Shown: positions 17,672 through 27,517, counted from the stretch's first letter. The stretch is DNA of 64,000 bases from CAWFGW01 sp963849955 (GCA_963849955.1 CAWKJU010000016.1:1-64000), one strand, 5' to 3'. Notes: generated by a model from the letters alone, not told the origin. Numbers and translations: made by a program.

Positions 17672-19093
17672 TTGAAAAAATATACTTCTCTGCAAGAAAT
17701 TCAGCGGGACATCAAAGAGGGAAAAATTTCTTGCAAAACTTTAGTCAATCATTACCTCTCCAATATTGAAGAACAAAAACACCTTAATGCTTTCTTAGAG
17801 GTGTATTCCACCAATGCTATTCAAGCGGCTGAAACTATCGATAAAAAAATAGCGAATGGCTCTGCAGGTAAACTAGCAGGAATGGTAATTGGTATTAAGG
17901 ATGTACTTTGCTATAAAGACCACGGGCTAACATCTTCAAGTAAAATATTAAAAGGGTTTAAGTCGCAGTTTACAGCAACCGCCATTCAAAATTTATTGGA
18001 TGAAGACGTCATCATTATTGGTAGACAAAATTGTGATGAATTTGCAATGGGCTCTTCCAATGAATCCTCCGCTTTTGGCCCGGTATTAAATGCCGCTAAC
18101 AACAATCATGTTCCAGGTGGGTCCTCTGGTGGTTCAGCAGTAGCTGTTCAAGCTGACCTATGTTTGGCTTCCTTGGGTACTGACACTGGCGGGTCAGTTC
18201 GTCAGCCAGCTTCCTTTTGCGGTTTAATTGGTCTTAAGCCTACTTATTCCAGGATTTCGAGGTACGGACTAGCTGCTTATGCTTCTTCATTTGATACTAT
18301 AGGAATACTCGCTAGAAGTGTAGAAGACACCGCCCTACTTTTAGAAACGATGGCTGGAAAGGACAATTTTGATAGTACCGTATCTCAAAAAGAAGTTCCG
18401 AAATACTCCAAAAAATTAACTTTAAAAAGGAAATTAAAAATTGGCTATTTTGAAGCTGGTATTGCTGAAGGACTCCAACCTGAAGTGAAAGACCATACAC
18501 TTCAAGCAATTGAAAAACTAAAACAGGAAGGTCATGATTTAGCATCATTTAAATTTGATTTGATTGACCATATCCTACCAACCTATTATATACTTACGAC
18601 AGCAGAATCAAGCTCCAACTTATCGCGCTATGATGGTGTCCGATATGGATACCGTAGTGAGAACAGTACGGACTTAGAAAGTTTATACAAAAAGTCCCGC
18701 TCGGAAGGTTTTGGGAAAGAGGTGAAAAAAAGGATTATGCTGGGCACCTTTGTATTAAGTGCTGGTTACTATGATGCTTATTATACTAAAGCTCAAAAAA
18801 TGAGACGGTTGATTCAAGAAGAGACCAATCGCCTTTTATCAGAATTTGATATATTATTGTTGCCTACTTCACCAACTACTGCCTTTGAATTAGGTGCAAA
18901 TAGTGAAGATTCTTTAGCCATGTACTTAGCCGATATTTTCACCGTACAGGCTTCGCTCTGTGGCATTCCTGGAATTTCAGTACCGAATGGAGAAGATAAG
19001 AATGGTTTACCAATTGGCGTTCAGTTTCTTGGAAGAAGCTTTTCTGAGGAAGAATTATTGGCCTTTTCTAAACATTTCTTAAGCCTTAATTAA
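17672..19093 (+). CDS. gatA: Glutamyl-tRNA(Gln)/aspartyl-tRNA(Asn) amidotransferase subunit A
   Basis: A 473-residue amidase-signature enzyme. The catalytic triad is intact: Lys76 (GIKDV), Ser151 (GGSSGGS) and Ser175 (GTDTGGSVRQP), in step with the S. aureus GatA numbering. It releases ammonia from glutamine to convert Glu-tRNA-Gln into Gln-tRNA-Gln with GatB and GatC. It begins with TTG at 17672, 7 nt after tatA; the N-terminus MKKYTSLQEI fits the family in Bacteroidota, so TTG is the probable start. gatB and gatC are not in the window. A strong terminator overlaps the stop codon. Confidence 0.94.
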   Translation: MKKYTSLQEIQRDIKEGKISCKTLVNHYLSNIEEQKHLNAFLEVYSTNAIQAAETIDKKIANGSAGKLAGMVIGIKDVLCYKDHGLTSSSKILKGFKSQFTATAIQNLLDEDVIIIGRQNCDEFAMGSSNESSAFGPVLNAANNNHVPGGSSGGSAVAVQADLCLASLGTDTGGSVRQPASFCGLIGLKPTYSRISRYGLAAYASSFDTIGILARSVEDTALLLETMAGKDNFDSTVSQKEVPKYSKKLTLKRKLKIGYFEAGIAEGLQPEVKDHTLQAIEKLKQEGHDLASFKFDLIDHILPTYYILTTAESSSNLSRYDGVRYGYRSENSTDLESLYKKSRSEGFGKEVKKRIMLGTFVLSAGYYDAYYTKAQKMRRLIQEETNRLLSEFDILLLPTSPTTAFELGANSEDSLAMYLADIFTVQASLCGIPGISVPNGEDKNGLPIGVQFLGRSFSEEELLAFSKHFLSLN

Positions 19094-19120
19094 AAAAATT
19101 AAGGCTTAAGCTACTTTTTT
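19078..19120 (+). terminator. Intrinsic terminator of gatA
   Basis: CTTAAGCCTTAATT (19078-19091) pairs perfectly with AATTAAGGCTTAAG (19097-19110) over 14 bp, loop of five A, followed by a T-run at 19115-19120. The gatA stop TAA (19091-19093) sits inside the hairpin. Confidence 0.85.
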
Positions 19121-19157
19121 GACATCTTTCCTTCAAAAATATCCGTATATTGTATTG

Positions 19158-20528
19158 ATGTGTCTACTAAAAAATAATCTATTCGGTATTCTAATTGCTT
19201 TGTTTTGTGTTACATCCTTTACTTTAGCTGAAGATGATAATGACAATCAAAGATCGTACGACTTTGCACCTGACTTTGAGGACAGTGTTTTAATCAATCG
19301 TATTAATTCAATTAACTCTGATATACCAATCGTTTTTAACGATAAAGTAAGATCTTTTATTGATTACTTTTCTATCAGAAATCGTGACTATGCTCGAAAA
19401 ATGCTGGTTCGTAAGAATGCTTACTTCCCAATATTTGAGGACTATTTAGAAAAACACGATATGCCAGATGCCCTTAAATATTTAACTATTGTGGAATCTG
19501 GTATGAATCCTAAGGCAAAATCCCGAGCTGGAGCAATGGGTCTTTGGCAATTTATGCCTAGTACCGGAAAAATGTATGGGCTTTCATATGATTGGTATGT
19601 GGATGAAAAAATGGATCCTTATAAAGCCACCGAAGCGGCTTGCCAATTTTTAAAGCAACTGCACAAAATGTTCGATGATTGGGAACTAGCATTAGCCGCA
19701 TACAACTGTGGACCGGGAAATGTGCGAAAAGCCATTAAGCGCTCCGGTTATAAACGTACGTTTTGGGAAATTTATCCTTATTTACCACGTGAAACGCGCA
19801 GTTATGTACCTCAATTTCATGCAGTAAACTATTTGATGCGTTATGCTCCAGAACACAATTTATTTGCTGACTACCATGAATATACTATTGATTCAGATAC
19901 GCTTATTGTTAATCAGTATTTCAATGTGAAGGCATTTTGTGACCACTCAGGAATTTGTCTTGAAACGATGGAAAAGCTTAATCCAGAAATCATTAGAAAC
20001 GTTATTCCGGAGCACATGAAGAATTATGTTTTAAGAGTCCCTAAAGACATGATGCCACACATACAATCCAACTTAATGGCATTATTAGATTCTTCTAAGT
20101 CTAAAGGTGAAGAAGGTCTTAATTACCATACTTCGTGGGCAAGCAGTAGTTCAACTGCTGGTAAAGAAAAAACCTATCATTATGTACGAAGTGGAGACGT
20201 ATTAGGCGCAATTTCTGACCGTTATGATGTTAGCTTAAGCGATTTAAGAGCTTGGAACAACATCAATAGCAACAACACTATTTATGCTGGACAAAAATTA
20301 GTGGTTTATAAAGACCCTGCTTATTTTAAAAAATCAACACCAAAACCTACCCAAGCAGTAGCTAAAACTATTGATTTACCAGATAACAAAATATATACTG
20401 TGCAAGAGGGAGACACACTATGGAGTATTAGTAAAAAGTATGATGGACTGACTATTGAGCAAATTAAAAAGCTCAACAACTTGACAAGTGATAATTTAAA
20501 ACCTGGTCAAAAACTAAAACTTAGTTAA
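19158..20528 (+). CDS. mltD: Lytic murein transglycosylase with LysM repeats (MltD-like)
   Basis: A 456-residue exported enzyme. A signal peptide ends near FTLAED (residue 24). The SLT catalytic domain has Glu113 in IVESGMNPKAKS, GAMGLWQFMP and AYNCGPGNV, as in MltD/Slt, which cleaves the glycan backbone of peptidoglycan. Two LysM peptidoglycan-binding repeats follow: one starting HYVRSGDVLGAISDRY and a C-terminal one starting YTVQEGDTLWSISKKY. Start is set at the ATG at 19158; an in-frame TTG at 19119 lies in the terminator's tail. The next gene starts 5 nt after its stop, so it may head the CHAT operon. Confidence 0.92.
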   Translation: MCLLKNNLFGILIALFCVTSFTLAEDDNDNQRSYDFAPDFEDSVLINRINSINSDIPIVFNDKVRSFIDYFSIRNRDYARKMLVRKNAYFPIFEDYLEKHDMPDALKYLTIVESGMNPKAKSRAGAMGLWQFMPSTGKMYGLSYDWYVDEKMDPYKATEAACQFLKQLHKMFDDWELALAAYNCGPGNVRKAIKRSGYKRTFWEIYPYLPRETRSYVPQFHAVNYLMRYAPEHNLFADYHEYTIDSDTLIVNQYFNVKAFCDHSGICLETMEKLNPEIIRNVIPEHMKNYVLRVPKDMMPHIQSNLMALLDSSKSKGEEGLNYHTSWASSSSTAGKEKTYHYVRSGDVLGAISDRYDVSLSDLRAWNNINSNNTIYAGQKLVVYKDPAYFKKSTPKPTQAVAKTIDLPDNKIYTVQEGDTLWSISKKYDGLTIEQIKKLNNLTSDNLKPGQKLKLS

Positions 20529-20533
20529 TCCAA

Positions 20534-21877
20534 ATGTTTCTTAAAAGGGTTCTTTTAGGGATTTTAAATTTCTTACGTTTTATTAAACACCGCGAGCGTG
20601 ATTTTTTAGACTATAAGGCTATCCCTCAAATGAAACCTAAGTCCTGGGACATTTACTGTGATAAGCCTGCCTACACAATTGATCAAAATGTTGAGGTTTA
20701 TATCAGAAACACGGAGTTAAATAATTTTCTTGTCGTAGAAAAAATAGTTGGCCCATATACTTATCAAGAAACCTACCGGTCAAACGAACTTAGCACGATT
20801 CACCAACCAGTTACCAGTTATTGCTCCATAAAAGGATGTGACTGGAGTTCTACATTAACAATCCCCTCTTCTATTTTTAAATCGCAAGGTTATTATAGAA
20901 TACTGCTTGCAAAAGGGGAGGGCACACCATTCACTTTTATTATTAACAATACCAACATCGCTTCCGAAGTAGTTATTCTTGCGCCATGCACTACTTGGGT
21001 TGCCTATAATCCATGGGGGGGCAAATCCTTTTATTTGAACGGCTTGGATAAAACCAATACCTACTTCCTTTCCACTCAACGCCCAAACTCAGCGCTGGAA
21101 TATAAAGAAGAAAGTAATATACATGACATGAATGTTGAGGCAAATATTTTTAACTGGTTTGCTGCAAACTATCGTACATCACTCTATCCAGACTACATTT
21201 TAGAAGAAAACCCAAACGTATTACTAGACTGTAAAATCATTATACTAGCTTATCACGGAGAATATTTTTCAGAACAGATGTATGCCAATCTACGAGCGTT
21301 AATCAATAGAAGAAAAAAGTCGTTTATTAACTTAGGTGGTAACCAAATCTACTGGAAAGTCAAATGGCACAATGATTTTACAACCCTAGAATGCCGAAAA
21401 AACTGCGCGCCCTTTGAGAGTACTTATGACTTTGGAGGGTTGTGGCGCAACTCCTCTTATCCAGAAAAAAAACTATTAGGCGTTTCATTCACAGACGCAG
21501 GTACTGGCACTTATGCTCCCTATCAAGTTACCCAACCCGAACATTGGTTGTTTAAGGGAACAAATGTTAAAGCTGGAGATTTATTTGGTTTTAATGGTAT
21601 AAATAATTTAGGGATTTGTGGTGATGAAACAGACAAGTCTTACCAATCAACTTCAATTGCTAAAGGCATGAACTCTGGGACTATTGAAGAAAATATTCAA
21701 TACCCCGACAATAAATTAAAATGGGATCAGGCTGGTGGAGGAGATCTATGCCTTAAAGAGCTAACAGAAAAACAGGGTATCCTAGCAACTGGAAGTATTC
21801 AAAGTGGGTCTGGTCTAGGTACTGACACTATCTTCACTACCATTATAAAAAACTTTGTAGAGAAGTATATTCAATGA
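20534..21877 (+). CDS. N,N-dimethylformamidase large-subunit-like protein
   Basis: A 447-residue protein resembling the C-terminal domain of the N,N-dimethylformamidase large subunit (DMFA2_C-like). Matching motifs: TTWVAYNPWGGKSFY (about 153-167), AYHGEYFS (239-246) and NLGGNQIYWKV (266-276). The true enzyme uses a mononuclear iron held by Tyr and Glu ligands; Tyr and Glu are present in the HGEYF motif, but I cannot confirm the set. The N-terminus (about 1-24) is basic and amphipathic, not a clear signal peptide. It starts 5 nt after mltD and overlaps the barrel gene by 4 nt. Substrate unknown; an amide or peptide is plausible by family. Confidence 0.72.
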   Translation: MFLKRVLLGILNFLRFIKHRERDFLDYKAIPQMKPKSWDIYCDKPAYTIDQNVEVYIRNTELNNFLVVEKIVGPYTYQETYRSNELSTIHQPVTSYCSIKGCDWSSTLTIPSSIFKSQGYYRILLAKGEGTPFTFIINNTNIASEVVILAPCTTWVAYNPWGGKSFYLNGLDKTNTYFLSTQRPNSALEYKEESNIHDMNVEANIFNWFAANYRTSLYPDYILEENPNVLLDCKIIILAYHGEYFSEQMYANLRALINRRKKSFINLGGNQIYWKVKWHNDFTTLECRKNCAPFESTYDFGGLWRNSSYPEKKLLGVSFTDAGTGTYAPYQVTQPEHWLFKGTNVKAGDLFGFNGINNLGICGDETDKSYQSTSIAKGMNSGTIEENIQYPDNKLKWDQAGGGDLCLKELTEKQGILATGSIQSGSGLGTDTIFTTIIKNFVEKYIQ

Positions 21878-22836
21878 AATTGATCAATTTGAACAACATC
21901 ACTCTTGTATTCACCCTCCTTGTTTTAAACTTCTCCGGTTATAGTCAAGGCTGCAGTGATGCTGGTTTTTGTACCATGGGTGCAATGCGACCTGACCAAC
22001 ATTTTGGAAAGAAAGTACAAGTAAAACTACGATCTTTTGAAATCAATCAATACATGGGTGTCTCGCGATTTGGAGACATCATTAATTCTACCACTGCGGA
22101 ATTTAATGTGACTTTTACAGATAAAGTTAGTGCGCAAATTAAAATGCCTTATGTGTACATGAAAGGTTCATTGGGGTCAAACAATGGCACTGGTGACATA
22201 TCATTAAGTATTACTAAAAACATCTTGAGAAAAGATAATTTTGACATCAACTTTTCTCTAGGAACCAAAATACCTACTAACCATGCGAATGCTGAACGAG
22301 TTGATGGTGTAAGCTTACCTATGTATTACCAAACAAGTCTCGGCACCTATGATTTTGTAGCTGGTATTTCATTAATCACACGAAAATGGTTGCTTGCCAC
22401 TGGGTACCAACAAGTGGTAGCCGATGTAAATAACAATGATTTTTCTTGGGCTCCATGGCGACCTTTAGGTCTCTTTGATGAAGCAACGGTTTATCATCCC
22501 TCTAAAGACTTTGAAAGAGGGAATGATGTTATGTTTAGAATTGAACGAAATTTTCGGTTCTCTAAATTCAATGTCTTTATTGGCTTATTAGATATTCTTC
22601 GGTTAAATGAAGACAAAGCTATCTCCCCTGTTACCAGTGAAAAGGTAATTGTAGAAAATGATAGAGGCACAAGTAACGGGCATGCGACAACTTTACTTTG
22701 GGGTGGCGGGTACAACTTCAACACCAATAATTCAATCAAACTATTAATAGGTAATCGACTGATTAAACGGCAAATTAATATTGATGGTCTCTCGCGAGAA
22801 TTAGTAATTAGTACTGGTTACATTTTGAAGTTTTAA
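21874..22836 (+). CDS. Outer-membrane beta-barrel protein of the CHAT operon
   Basis: A 320-residue exported protein. Signal peptide ends near GYSQG (residue 26). The mature N-terminus has CSDAGFCTMGAMRPD, two Cys close together near the N-terminus, followed by alternating strands typical of a barrel (for example INFSLGTKIP, WLLATGYQQV), ending with a C-terminal strand TGYILKF that finishes in Phe. It resembles the porin-like phenol-degradation/MetA group in layout, but no family is certain. It is coupled by a 4-nt overlap to the dimethylformamidase-like gene and sits 1 nt before the CHAT gene, so it may transport or anchor their products. Confidence 0.72.
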   Translation: MKLINLNNITLVFTLLVLNFSGYSQGCSDAGFCTMGAMRPDQHFGKKVQVKLRSFEINQYMGVSRFGDIINSTTAEFNVTFTDKVSAQIKMPYVYMKGSLGSNNGTGDISLSITKNILRKDNFDINFSLGTKIPTNHANAERVDGVSLPMYYQTSLGTYDFVAGISLITRKWLLATGYQQVVADVNNNDFSWAPWRPLGLFDEATVYHPSKDFERGNDVMFRIERNFRFSKFNVFIGLLDILRLNEDKAISPVTSEKVIVENDRGTSNGHATTLLWGGGYNFNTNNSIKLLIGNRLIKRQINIDGLSRELVISTGYILKF

Positions 22837-22837
22837 G

Positions 22838-25528
22838 ATGAAATTATCAATTTTTATAGCGTCACTATGCTACTTTAGCACTCTACTCGCACAAACGACT
22901 CAGACTAACCCTTACTACTCAGGTGACTCCCTCGTTCAAGAATCTCAGTTCGAAAAAGCACTGATAGAATATACAGCGGCATCTGAAAATTTTAAGCAAA
23001 ACAATAAGTGGGAAAACTACATATCTGGAAAAACAAAAGCTGCATATTGCTTAATCCGATTAGGAAAACTCACTGATGCAGAACTTCTACTGAAAGAAAG
23101 CTCATCAATCATTAGTGCCAAAATGATTAATAAGCCTGAAGTCCTCCAGTCATTTTATCATCAATTAGGTGAAGTTTATTTAAATGAGGGTGATTTTAAT
23201 GCGGCAATCACCAATTTTGAAAAAGAAGCGACTTATTTTTCTACCAACACGTCCAATAAAACTAAAGCCAACAATAAAAGTCAACTAGGAATCGCTCAAT
23301 CTCAAGTTGGTAATTTTTACACCGCATTGGAATATTTAAAACAAGCACTTGCTCTTAGGCAGTTAGACAATGACACGCAGGGTGTTGCTGATACTTATAA
23401 CAACATAGGGTTGTTGTATGCTTCCAAAAACCAAGAGTTGGCGCTCAACAATTATGATAAAGCCTTAGCATTTTATAAAAAATCTGTGGGAGAAACACAT
23501 CCGTCCTATCTGAACACCTTAAATAATCAAGCTATCATCTACCGGTCAACAAACAAACAAGACAAAGCATTGCCTATTTTTGAATCTGTTTTAAAAAAAT
23601 GGAAAGAAATGTACGGAGAAAACCATCCTAATATTGCTTTTACTTATTCTAACCTTGGATTAATCTACTTAGACTTTAACATGCTTGATACAGCACTTTT
23701 TTATCAAGAAAAAGCATTAGATATATATAAAACCAGCTATGGATTGCACCATCCTGAAATAGCTAACACACATAATCAAATTGCTAATATTTATCGAAGC
23801 AAAAAACAGTATAATGAAGCAATAGCTGAAACAGGAAAATCCCTAGCTGCCAATTGCAAAGCATATACTCCTACTGACGAATCAAGTTTCCCAGATCCTA
23901 AATCATCCTGTCTCAGTCGTCAACTTTTAGCTGTCACCTTACATTTGAGGGCACAACTCTTTATTGAAAGACATTACAACAAAACATTAAAAATTACTGA
24001 CCTTAAATTCGCCTTGGAAATTTTGAAAATCTGTGGGGTTGTTATTGAAGAACAAAGACACTTTTTAACTAGCAAAACAGATAAAATTAGTTTAGGTCAG
24101 TTAGCCTCTGAAGTATATGAGGATGCGATTTCTACTGCTTTTACACTTTCACAAAATACCATAACCCACAAAAAGGATTATCTTACTATCGCTTTTGAAT
24201 TTGCCGAGAAAAGCAAAGCTGCCGTTTTACTGGAAGCAATAGCCGATGCCAATGCCAAAAGTTTTGCAAACATTCCAACTGCTGTTTTAGAAGAAGAAAA
24301 ATTGCTCACTCATAAAATAAATGCCTTAAATCAGGAATTATTGACTAATGAGGATTTAAACACACGGCAAGAATTACTTGATAAAACTCATGCTTATGAA
24401 AACTTTATTCTAAACCTTGAAAAAGAATATCCTGAGTATTATGATTTAAAATACAATGTTCGATTATCCAATGTCGCTGATATTCAAAAAAACCTCGATA
24501 ACCATACCTTATTATTAAGCTATTTCATAGCTGAGTCAACACACAGACTTTATATTTTCAAAATATCACAAAACAAATTTTCCGTTATTAATGCTCCAAT
24601 GCTTTCAGACTTAAACAACCAGATAAGTGGTTTTAGAAATAGTATGTTTTATTCCATCTCGAATTCTTATTTGAGTTCAAGTCATAAATTATACAAACAA
24701 TTATTTCCAAAACACCTTCATGGTGGCATTTCAAACTTGATTATTATTCCTGATGGTCGGCTTGGAGTAATTCCTTTTGAAGCCTTATTAACTAAAAAAA
24801 CAAAGACTATTGAAGGTTATTCTTCCCTTCCTTACCTCATAAATAAGTATGAGATTACCTATAATTTTTCCGCTACACTCTATATACAATCACGTAATAA
24901 ATCTATCCGAAAAATTAACCATCAGATTCTTTTGGCAGCTCCAATTACTTTTGAAAACTTAGTCACCCTACCTGGTACACAAGAAGAAGTAGAAGAGATT
25001 GTGCGTATTTTTCAATCGAATGGAATAAGCACTTCGAGTTACACCAACAACCAAGCAACAGAGTCTCAAATAAAATCAAATAAAACTTCTACGTATAGCT
25101 ACATCCATTTTGCAACCCATGGAAAAGTAAATGAAAATTACCCTGAACTTTCGCAAATTTATCTGAAAAGTGATTCAGAAAATGACGGAAACCTTTACAC
25201 AAGTGAAATTTACGGGCTCAAGTTAAACACTAAATTGATCACCCTATCTGCCTGCGAAACTGGATTAGGTCAAATATCACGGGGAGAAGGTATTGTTGGC
25301 TTATCACGTTCACTTATTTTTGCTGGAGCAGAAAATTTAATTGTATCTTATTGGCAGGTTGCAGACAAATCGACTTCACAACTAATGATTTCGTTCTATG
25401 AAAATATAATGACAAACACAACCCGTGACATTGGAAGGGCGTTGCGCAAATCAAAATTAGAAATGATTGGTTCAACAGCCTTTTCTGCACCTTATTATTG
25501 GGCACCATTTGTCTTAATTGGCAACTAA
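22838..25528 (+). CDS. Exported TPR-CHAT caspase-like protease protein
   Basis: An 896-residue protein. A signal peptide (about 1-19, ending LLAQ) places it in the periplasm or at the surface. Tetratricopeptide repeats span about 25-345, several in the Kinesin-light-chain style (HPSYLNTLNNQAIIYR, HPNIAFTYSNLGLIY, HPEIANTHNQIANIYR). A helical linker follows, then a C-terminal CHAT domain (about 560-896) with the caspase-like dyad: His761 in FATHG and Cys806 in SACETG. CHAT domains are cysteine peptidases of the separase/caspase clan. Tightly packed with its neighbours (1 and 11 nt). Confidence 0.9.
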   Translation: MKLSIFIASLCYFSTLLAQTTQTNPYYSGDSLVQESQFEKALIEYTAASENFKQNNKWENYISGKTKAAYCLIRLGKLTDAELLLKESSSIISAKMINKPEVLQSFYHQLGEVYLNEGDFNAAITNFEKEATYFSTNTSNKTKANNKSQLGIAQSQVGNFYTALEYLKQALALRQLDNDTQGVADTYNNIGLLYASKNQELALNNYDKALAFYKKSVGETHPSYLNTLNNQAIIYRSTNKQDKALPIFESVLKKWKEMYGENHPNIAFTYSNLGLIYLDFNMLDTALFYQEKALDIYKTSYGLHHPEIANTHNQIANIYRSKKQYNEAIAETGKSLAANCKAYTPTDESSFPDPKSSCLSRQLLAVTLHLRAQLFIERHYNKTLKITDLKFALEILKICGVVIEEQRHFLTSKTDKISLGQLASEVYEDAISTAFTLSQNTITHKKDYLTIAFEFAEKSKAAVLLEAIADANAKSFANIPTAVLEEEKLLTHKINALNQELLTNEDLNTRQELLDKTHAYENFILNLEKEYPEYYDLKYNVRLSNVADIQKNLDNHTLLLSYFIAESTHRLYIFKISQNKFSVINAPMLSDLNNQISGFRNSMFYSISNSYLSSSHKLYKQLFPKHLHGGISNLIIIPDGRLGVIPFEALLTKKTKTIEGYSSLPYLINKYEITYNFSATLYIQSRNKSIRKINHQILLAAPITFENLVTLPGTQEEVEEIVRIFQSNGISTSSYTNNQATESQIKSNKTSTYSYIHFATHGKVNENYPELSQIYLKSDSENDGNLYTSEIYGLKLNTKLITLSACETGLGQISRGEGIVGLSRSLIFAGAENLIVSYWQVADKSTSQLMISFYENIMTNTTRDIGRALRKSKLEMIGSTAFSAPYYWAPFVLIGN

Positions 25529-25539
25529 ATAATTAAAGT

Positions 25540-26217
25540 ATGAAACTACTAATAGTGGAAGATGAAGCAGCAATTCGCAACTCGATAGTGAGTTATTTTG
25601 AAAAAGAAAAATGCTTATGTGAAACAGCCTCCGATTATGAAACTGCTTCGGAAAAAATATATCTTCACCATTATGATTGTGTCATATTGGATCTCAACTT
25701 ACCTGACGGCATTGGTTTTGATCTCATTGATGAAATTAAAGAAAAAAAACAGGACACAGGTGTTGTCATCATTTCTGCACGTAATGGCTTAGATGATCGT
25801 TTAAAAGGTTTAGATCTTGGCTCTGATGATTACCTCACTAAACCATTTCATCTATCTGAGTTAAATGCACGTGTAAAAGCGGTTATTAGAAGAAAAAATT
25901 TTCATGCAACCAATGAAATGGTAGTGAACGAAATTAAAGTTGACTTTAATTCTAAAACCATTCTTATCAATGAAAAAGAGGTCTTCTTTTCCCAAAAAGA
26001 ATATGACTTATTGTTATACTTTCTTCGAAATGCAAACCGTGTGATTTCCAAATCTTCTCTATCCGAACATTTGTGGGGAGACGACATGGATATGGCGGAG
26101 GACTATGACTTGCTTTATGCTCAGATAAAAAATTTGAGAAAAAAACTTAAAGCCGAAATTGGAGAAGATTACATTAGCACAGTATATGGAATGGGTTACC
26201 TATTTAAGAAAAAATGA
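25540..26217 (+). CDS. OmpR-family response regulator
   Basis: A 225-residue two-domain response regulator. Receiver domain about 1-115: phospho-acceptor Asp51 (VILDLNLPDG), acidic pair ED at 7-8, Lys101 in LTKPF. Winged-helix DNA-binding domain about 125-225, with a final GMGYLFKK strand. It overlaps the histidine kinase gene by 4 nt and follows the CHAT gene by 11 nt, so this pair most likely controls the genes around it. Confidence 0.93.
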   Translation: MKLLIVEDEAAIRNSIVSYFEKEKCLCETASDYETASEKIYLHHYDCVILDLNLPDGIGFDLIDEIKEKKQDTGVVIISARNGLDDRLKGLDLGSDDYLTKPFHLSELNARVKAVIRRKNFHATNEMVVNEIKVDFNSKTILINEKEVFFSQKEYDLLLYFLRNANRVISKSSLSEHLWGDDMDMAEDYDLLYAQIKNLRKKLKAEIGEDYISTVYGMGYLFKKK

Positions 26218-27476
26218 AATTACTTAACCGCACCACGTACGCTTACCTGATCTTATCTGTTCCAATTATCTTGATAACGATGGTGCTCTTTTATTTTTTA
26301 ATTAGAGACTTCAACTTGAAGCACGTAGAGAATAGTCTAAAAGAGGAGCACAAAAAAATCATTAGAAAGTCAGACCACATAGAAAATTATTACATCGAAG
26401 ATGAACTTTCAGACGAACTTTTAGTAAATGCTATTCCTAAAGATTCCGTTATTGAGGATACCTACTCTACAATAATGCTCTTTGACAAATTCGAACAACA
26501 AAACGAACCTTTTCGACAATTAGAGACCATGCAAACTATTGCGGGTAAAAATTATCGCATATTAATACGGAAATCATTAGTAGAAAACACCACGTTAGTT
26601 TATAGTATTAGCATTGCGGTTTTTGTACTCATTTTAGTGTTAGCAGGATCGTTTATTCTCCTCAACAGGGTGCTTTCTGAGCGGCTTTGGACCCCATTCT
26701 ATACTATTTTATCCAACCTATCGAAACATCACGTGGGTCAAAATTACGAAGCTCAAAACGAATTGTATACCCAAGAATTTATAGCATTGGATAATTCCAT
26801 AAAAAAAATGACGAATCGCATTAACAGAGAATTTTTTGTGCAGAAAGAGTTTATCGACATTGTGTCTCATGAATATCAAACCCCACTTGCTGTCATTGGA
26901 AACGAAGCAGAAATGTTACTTCAAAACGAAGGATTAAACAAATCAACCGCAACCAAAATCAATCAAATAATTGAATCTGTTCGAAAACTATCAAAGCTTA
27001 ATCAATCCTTATTGTTACTTTCTAGAATTGATAACCAACAATTCACTAAAAAAGAGATTACTAATATCAATGAATTAGCAGAGAATCTTATAGCCGATAA
27101 ACAAGATCAACTAGAAGCGAAAAAGATTCAGGTTGAAATTATTAATCCTACTCCATGTTTTTTAGAAATTAATAAAACCCTAGCAAGTGTTTTAATAGGG
27201 AACTTATTACAAAATGCCATCAGACATAATTTAAAATCAAACGGAAAAATTATAATAGAGCTGAATGCTCGCCAAATCAACATTTCAAATACTGGGTTAG
27301 AAAACAACCTCACTGAAGAAGAAATGTTTCAAAAGTTCAGAAAATCAAGTGATTCAAAACAATCAATAGGATTAGGTTTAAATATTGTCAAAGCCATTTG
27401 TGATCATTATAGCTTTAAGATTAAATATACTTACACCACTACTAATAGTCTCCATAATTTTTCAATAGTTATTTAG
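26214..27476 (+). CDS. Membrane sensor histidine kinase
   Basis: A 420-residue kinase with two transmembrane helices (about 9-31 and 130-150) framing a short sensor domain of about 100 residues. The H box has His219 in IVSHEYQTPLAV; the N box reads NLLQNAIRHN; the G box reads SIGLGLNIVKAI. The dimerisation helix precedes the ATPase domain as in EnvZ-type kinases. It should phosphorylate the response regulator encoded just upstream. The signal is unknown. A palindromic AGCTTATATAAGCT overlaps its stop codon. Confidence 0.92.
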   Translation: MKLLNRTTYAYLILSVPIILITMVLFYFLIRDFNLKHVENSLKEEHKKIIRKSDHIENYYIEDELSDELLVNAIPKDSVIEDTYSTIMLFDKFEQQNEPFRQLETMQTIAGKNYRILIRKSLVENTTLVYSISIAVFVLILVLAGSFILLNRVLSERLWTPFYTILSNLSKHHVGQNYEAQNELYTQEFIALDNSIKKMTNRINREFFVQKEFIDIVSHEYQTPLAVIGNEAEMLLQNEGLNKSTATKINQIIESVRKLSKLNQSLLLLSRIDNQQFTKKEITNINELAENLIADKQDQLEAKKIQVEIINPTPCFLEINKTLASVLIGNLLQNAIRHNLKSNGKIIIELNARQINISNTGLENNLTEEEMFQKFRKSSDSKQSIGLGLNIVKAICDHYSFKIKYTYTTTNSLHNFSIVI

Positions 27477-27517
27477 CTTATATAAGCTCAGCTATTATTA
27501 ACTCGGTGTTATATAAG
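27475..27517. promoter_or_regulatory. Repeated palindrome TTATATAAG upstream of the CARDB gene
   Basis: TTATATAAG occurs at 27478-27486 (within the perfect palindrome AGCTTATATAAGCT, 27475-27488) and again at 27509-27517, 31 bp apart or about three helical turns. It lies about 60-100 bp upstream of the -7 box of the next gene. It may be an operator or only AT-rich coincidence. Confidence 0.35.

Noticed and set aside
22838..25528. CHAT protein as a CRISPR-linked (gRAMP-type) or defence protease
   Set aside because: It has a signal peptide and no Cas or effector genes nearby; an envelope role fits better.
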